Assembly: GCF_004214815.1 (NCBI RefSeq)
Contig: NZ_CP035926.1
Coordinates: 496,001 to 560,000 of the forward strand
Reading direction: 5' to 3'
From: Aliarcobacter thereius LMG 24486
GTDB taxonomy: Bacteria > Campylobacterota > Campylobacteria > Campylobacterales > Arcobacteraceae
Length of the DNA: 64,000 nt
Shown: in pieces, positions 62,468 through 64,000 of the stretch
Layout: every line of letters begins with the position of its first letter
How positions within the stretch are numbered: position 1 is the stretch's first letter
Program-made: the position numbers and the translations under genes
The notes under the pieces: generated by a model
Databases searched by the model: none
What the model saw: the letters and a program-made list of their open reading frames with translations, nothing else
Told to the model about the DNA's origin: nothing

Positions 62468-63205
62468 TCACTTCTTATTTGTATTTAAAGCTTCTAGAAA
62501 GTTATCGTACTCTTTCTCCAAAGCTTCATTTTTTTCAGCCAAAGTACAATTTGGTTCTTTTTTTATAGAGTGTTCAAGATTTGAAATTCTATTGATTAGA
62601 TATCTAAACATCTCTTTACTAACATCAGGTAGCTCATTGTGTGCTAATTTATCTTTTCTTTGATCTTTTTTAATAATTCTTGCAGGAACTCCAACTGCAG
62701 TTGAATTTTCAGGAACATCAACTACCACAACAGAGTTTGCACCAATTTTAGAGTTTGCACCAATAGTAATATTACCTAGAATCTTAGCTCCACTTCCTAA
62801 AACAACATTTGATTTAATTGTTGGATGCCTTTTACCTTTGTTTAGACTTACTCCACCCAAAGTTACACCTTGATAAATTAATACATCATCTTCAACAATA
62901 GCAGTTGCTCCAATTACAACTCCAATTGCGTGATCTATAAAAACTCTTCTTCCAATTGTACAAGCTGGGTGAATATCAGTCTTTGTCAAAAAAGTTGATA
63001 TTCCAGATATTGCACGAGCAATTTTTTTAAAACCCTTTTTATAAAGTTTATTTGCTATTCTATAATTTATAATCGCCCAAACACCAGGATAATTAAAAAA
63101 TAGTTCAAAGTTTGAATCAAGAACAGGATCATTTAATTTTGGTACATAAAAATCCTCTTTGATTAATTGCCATAAAGATCTTTCTTTATTATTTTCATTC
63201 GTCAT
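62468..63205 (-). CDS. cysE: Serine O-acetyltransferase
   Basis: CysE makes O-acetylserine, the direct precursor of cysteine. The 245 residues have an N-terminal helical domain (SLWQLIKEDFYVPKLNDP; SNFELFFNYPGVWAIINYRIANKLYKKG), the hexapeptide-repeat left-handed helix (DIHPACTIGRRVFIDHAIGVVIGATAIVEDDVLIYQGVTLGG), VVLGSGAKILGNITIGANSKIGANSVVV, and a C-terminal part (VPARIIKK) that in this family carries feedback inhibition. His and Asp of FIDHAIG are catalytic. The 5' end overlaps the speA stop by 11 bases. Confidence 0.96.
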   Translation of the reverse strand: MTNENNKERSLWQLIKEDFYVPKLNDPVLDSNFELFFNYPGVWAIINYRIANKLYKKGFKKIARAISGISTFLTKTDIHPACTIGRRVFIDHAIGVVIGATAIVEDDVLIYQGVTLGGVSLNKGKRHPTIKSNVVLGSGAKILGNITIGANSKIGANSVVVVDVPENSTAVGVPARIIKKDQRKDKLAHNELPDVSKEMFRYLINRISNLEHSIKKEPNCTLAEKNEALEKEYDNFLEALNTNKK

Positions 63206-64000
63206 AATAACTCCAAATTGTTTTTAAATAACTATTGTCATTTAAATATTTTTTCATTATTTCATATGTTTCAAGTGGTAAACTTCTACTTAAAATTGTT
63301 TGTATTTCTTGTGTATCATAATCTATATCATCTAAAATATCTATGATTTTTTGTGATTCAAGTAGCTTTTCTAAAATAACTTCTTCATCTTTAAATACAA
63401 TATTTATCTCTGTTGGATGAGAGAAAAGATTGTGCTTCATTCCTAATGTATCTTGATAAGCTCCAACATTGAAAAATGCCAAGAAATAATCCTCTTTATT
63501 TAGATTTACATCATGTAAGTATAGAGGTTTTTTCATATCAAAAGGAATTTCTCCATCACTATCGCAAGTTATATCCCATAAAGATGCTCTTCTTGTTGGT
63601 TTTTTATCCAAATGAGTTATTGGCATAATAGGAAACTCTTGATTTATACCCCAATAATCTGGAAGTGATTGAAAAAGAGAGAAGTTAAGAAGATACTTTT
63701 CTTGAATATTTTTATCAAATCTTTTTAACTCTTCATAATCTTCAATCTCTAATAAAGAAGTAGCTTTTTTTATAATTTGGTGAGTTAAAATTTCAGCATT
63801 TGATCTATCTTGTAAATCTATATAACCTAAATCAAAAAGAGTTAAAAGAGATTCAAGGTGATCAATACTATCGTGCATAAATTCATAAGCTTTTTTCTTT
63901 GTCATATCTTTAAATAGTTCATAAAGTTCTTGAATTAAAGGTGGATTTACCTCTTTTAGTTTTAGATGATCCAACTCATATTCTGCTGAAAATAGTTCTA
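63195..64000 (-). CDS. speA: Arginine decarboxylase SpeA, C-terminal part (partial)
   Basis: The frame is open to the window edge, so only the last 268 residues or so are seen; SpeA is usually about 610. It contains the C-terminal features: FPIMPITHLDKKPTRRASLWDITCDSDGEIPFDMKKPLYLHDVN (with the substrate-binding Cys-Asp-Ser-Asp-Gly), GAYQDTLGMKHNLFSHPTE, and an acidic end. SpeA makes agmatine from arginine for polyamine synthesis, using pyridoxal phosphate bound earlier in the protein. cysE follows with an 11-base overlap. Confidence 0.93.
   Translation of the reverse strand, partial: ELFSAEYELDHLKLKEVNPPLIQELYELFKDMTKKKAYEFMHDSIDHLESLLTLFDLGYIDLQDRSNAEILTHQIIKKATSLLEIEDYEELKRFDKNIQEKYLLNFSLFQSLPDYWGINQEFPIMPITHLDKKPTRRASLWDITCDSDGEIPFDMKKPLYLHDVNLNKEDYFLAFFNVGAYQDTLGMKHNLFSHPTEINIVFKDEEVILEKLLESQKIIDILDDIDYDTQEIQTILSRSLPLETYEIMKKYLNDNSYLKTIWSYYDE

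Noticed and set aside
1-64000. CRISPR arrays, insertion sequences, prophage or a replication origin
   Set aside because: I found no regularly spaced repeats, transposase or integrase genes, or DnaA-box clusters. rpmH-rnpA can lie near oriC in other bacteria, but no dnaA, dnaN or origin repeats are present here.

Overview
The window is AT-rich, densely coded bacterial chromosome. Gene content and order point to Campylobacterota, most likely Arcobacteraceae (Arcobacter/Aliarcobacter). The pointers are the rpmH-rnpA-yidD-yidC-jag-mnmE cluster, the cvpA-lysS-glyA-SPOR-trpE-pdxJ-pdxA operon, the ruvA-ddl-hydrolase-murF-HIT cluster, a short RecO and a type 2 ArgC. The assignment rests on recognised families and synteny, not on a database search. 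No rRNA, tRNA, CRISPR array, insertion sequence or replication origin was seen, and no gap between genes exceeds about 230 bases.

Layout. 1-1400 is an accessory strip: the end of an outer-membrane porin with a clear terminator, a YafQ-type toxin-antitoxin pair, a candidate structured small RNA and a truncated RhuM gene. 1400-8754 holds clpB behind a CIRCE (HrcA) operator, then the L34/RNase P/YidC/MnmE cluster. There, rnpA has no ATG, GTG or TTG start and carries a terminator-like hairpin inside its coding sequence. 8756-10535 holds two signalling proteins with altered active-site motifs (a SixA-like phosphatase and a GGDRF cyclase). htpX follows, then an eight-gene leftward operon (20291 back to 11526) for membrane, translation, one-carbon, tryptophan and vitamin B6 functions. 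ispG and dnaB run rightward to 22892, followed by a pseudopilin.

23364-31649 is an iron-uptake island. It has two related TonB-dependent receptors, each behind a pair of Fur-box-like palindromes and a leader inverted repeat, then a methyltransferase with a regulatory domain, a 15-codon micro-ORF, a PepSY membrane protein and an MFS carrier. 31703-42075 carries cstA-ybdD, ychF, an HDOD protein, recO, ppnP, thiL, truD, a small CheZ-like protein and a chemoreceptor with a c-type haem motif.

42204-47804 holds ruvA, ddl, a hydrolase, murF and a HIT protein on the plus strand, converging on a PnuC-like transporter and a small-molecule kinase. These last two are the tail of a tolC-adaptor-RND efflux operon that runs left from 53255. 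A divergent marR gene, probably leaderless, faces a near-perfect operator at 53308-53325. The remainder holds kdsB, polA, an unknown gene next to modD, a choloylglycine-hydrolase-family gene broken by an in-frame stop, argC, a thioredoxin-like protein, an eight-cysteine zinc-ribbon protein, and a sulfur-related set (sulfite-exporter family protein, cysE) downstream of speA, which leaves the window at 64000.

Most of the window is ordinary core genome. The observations most worth testing are the rpmH/rnpA expression architecture, the CIRCE site on clpB, the small CheZ-like protein, the haem chemoreceptor, the Fur-linked receptor/methyltransferase/PepSY cluster, and the leaderless marR gene with its operator.
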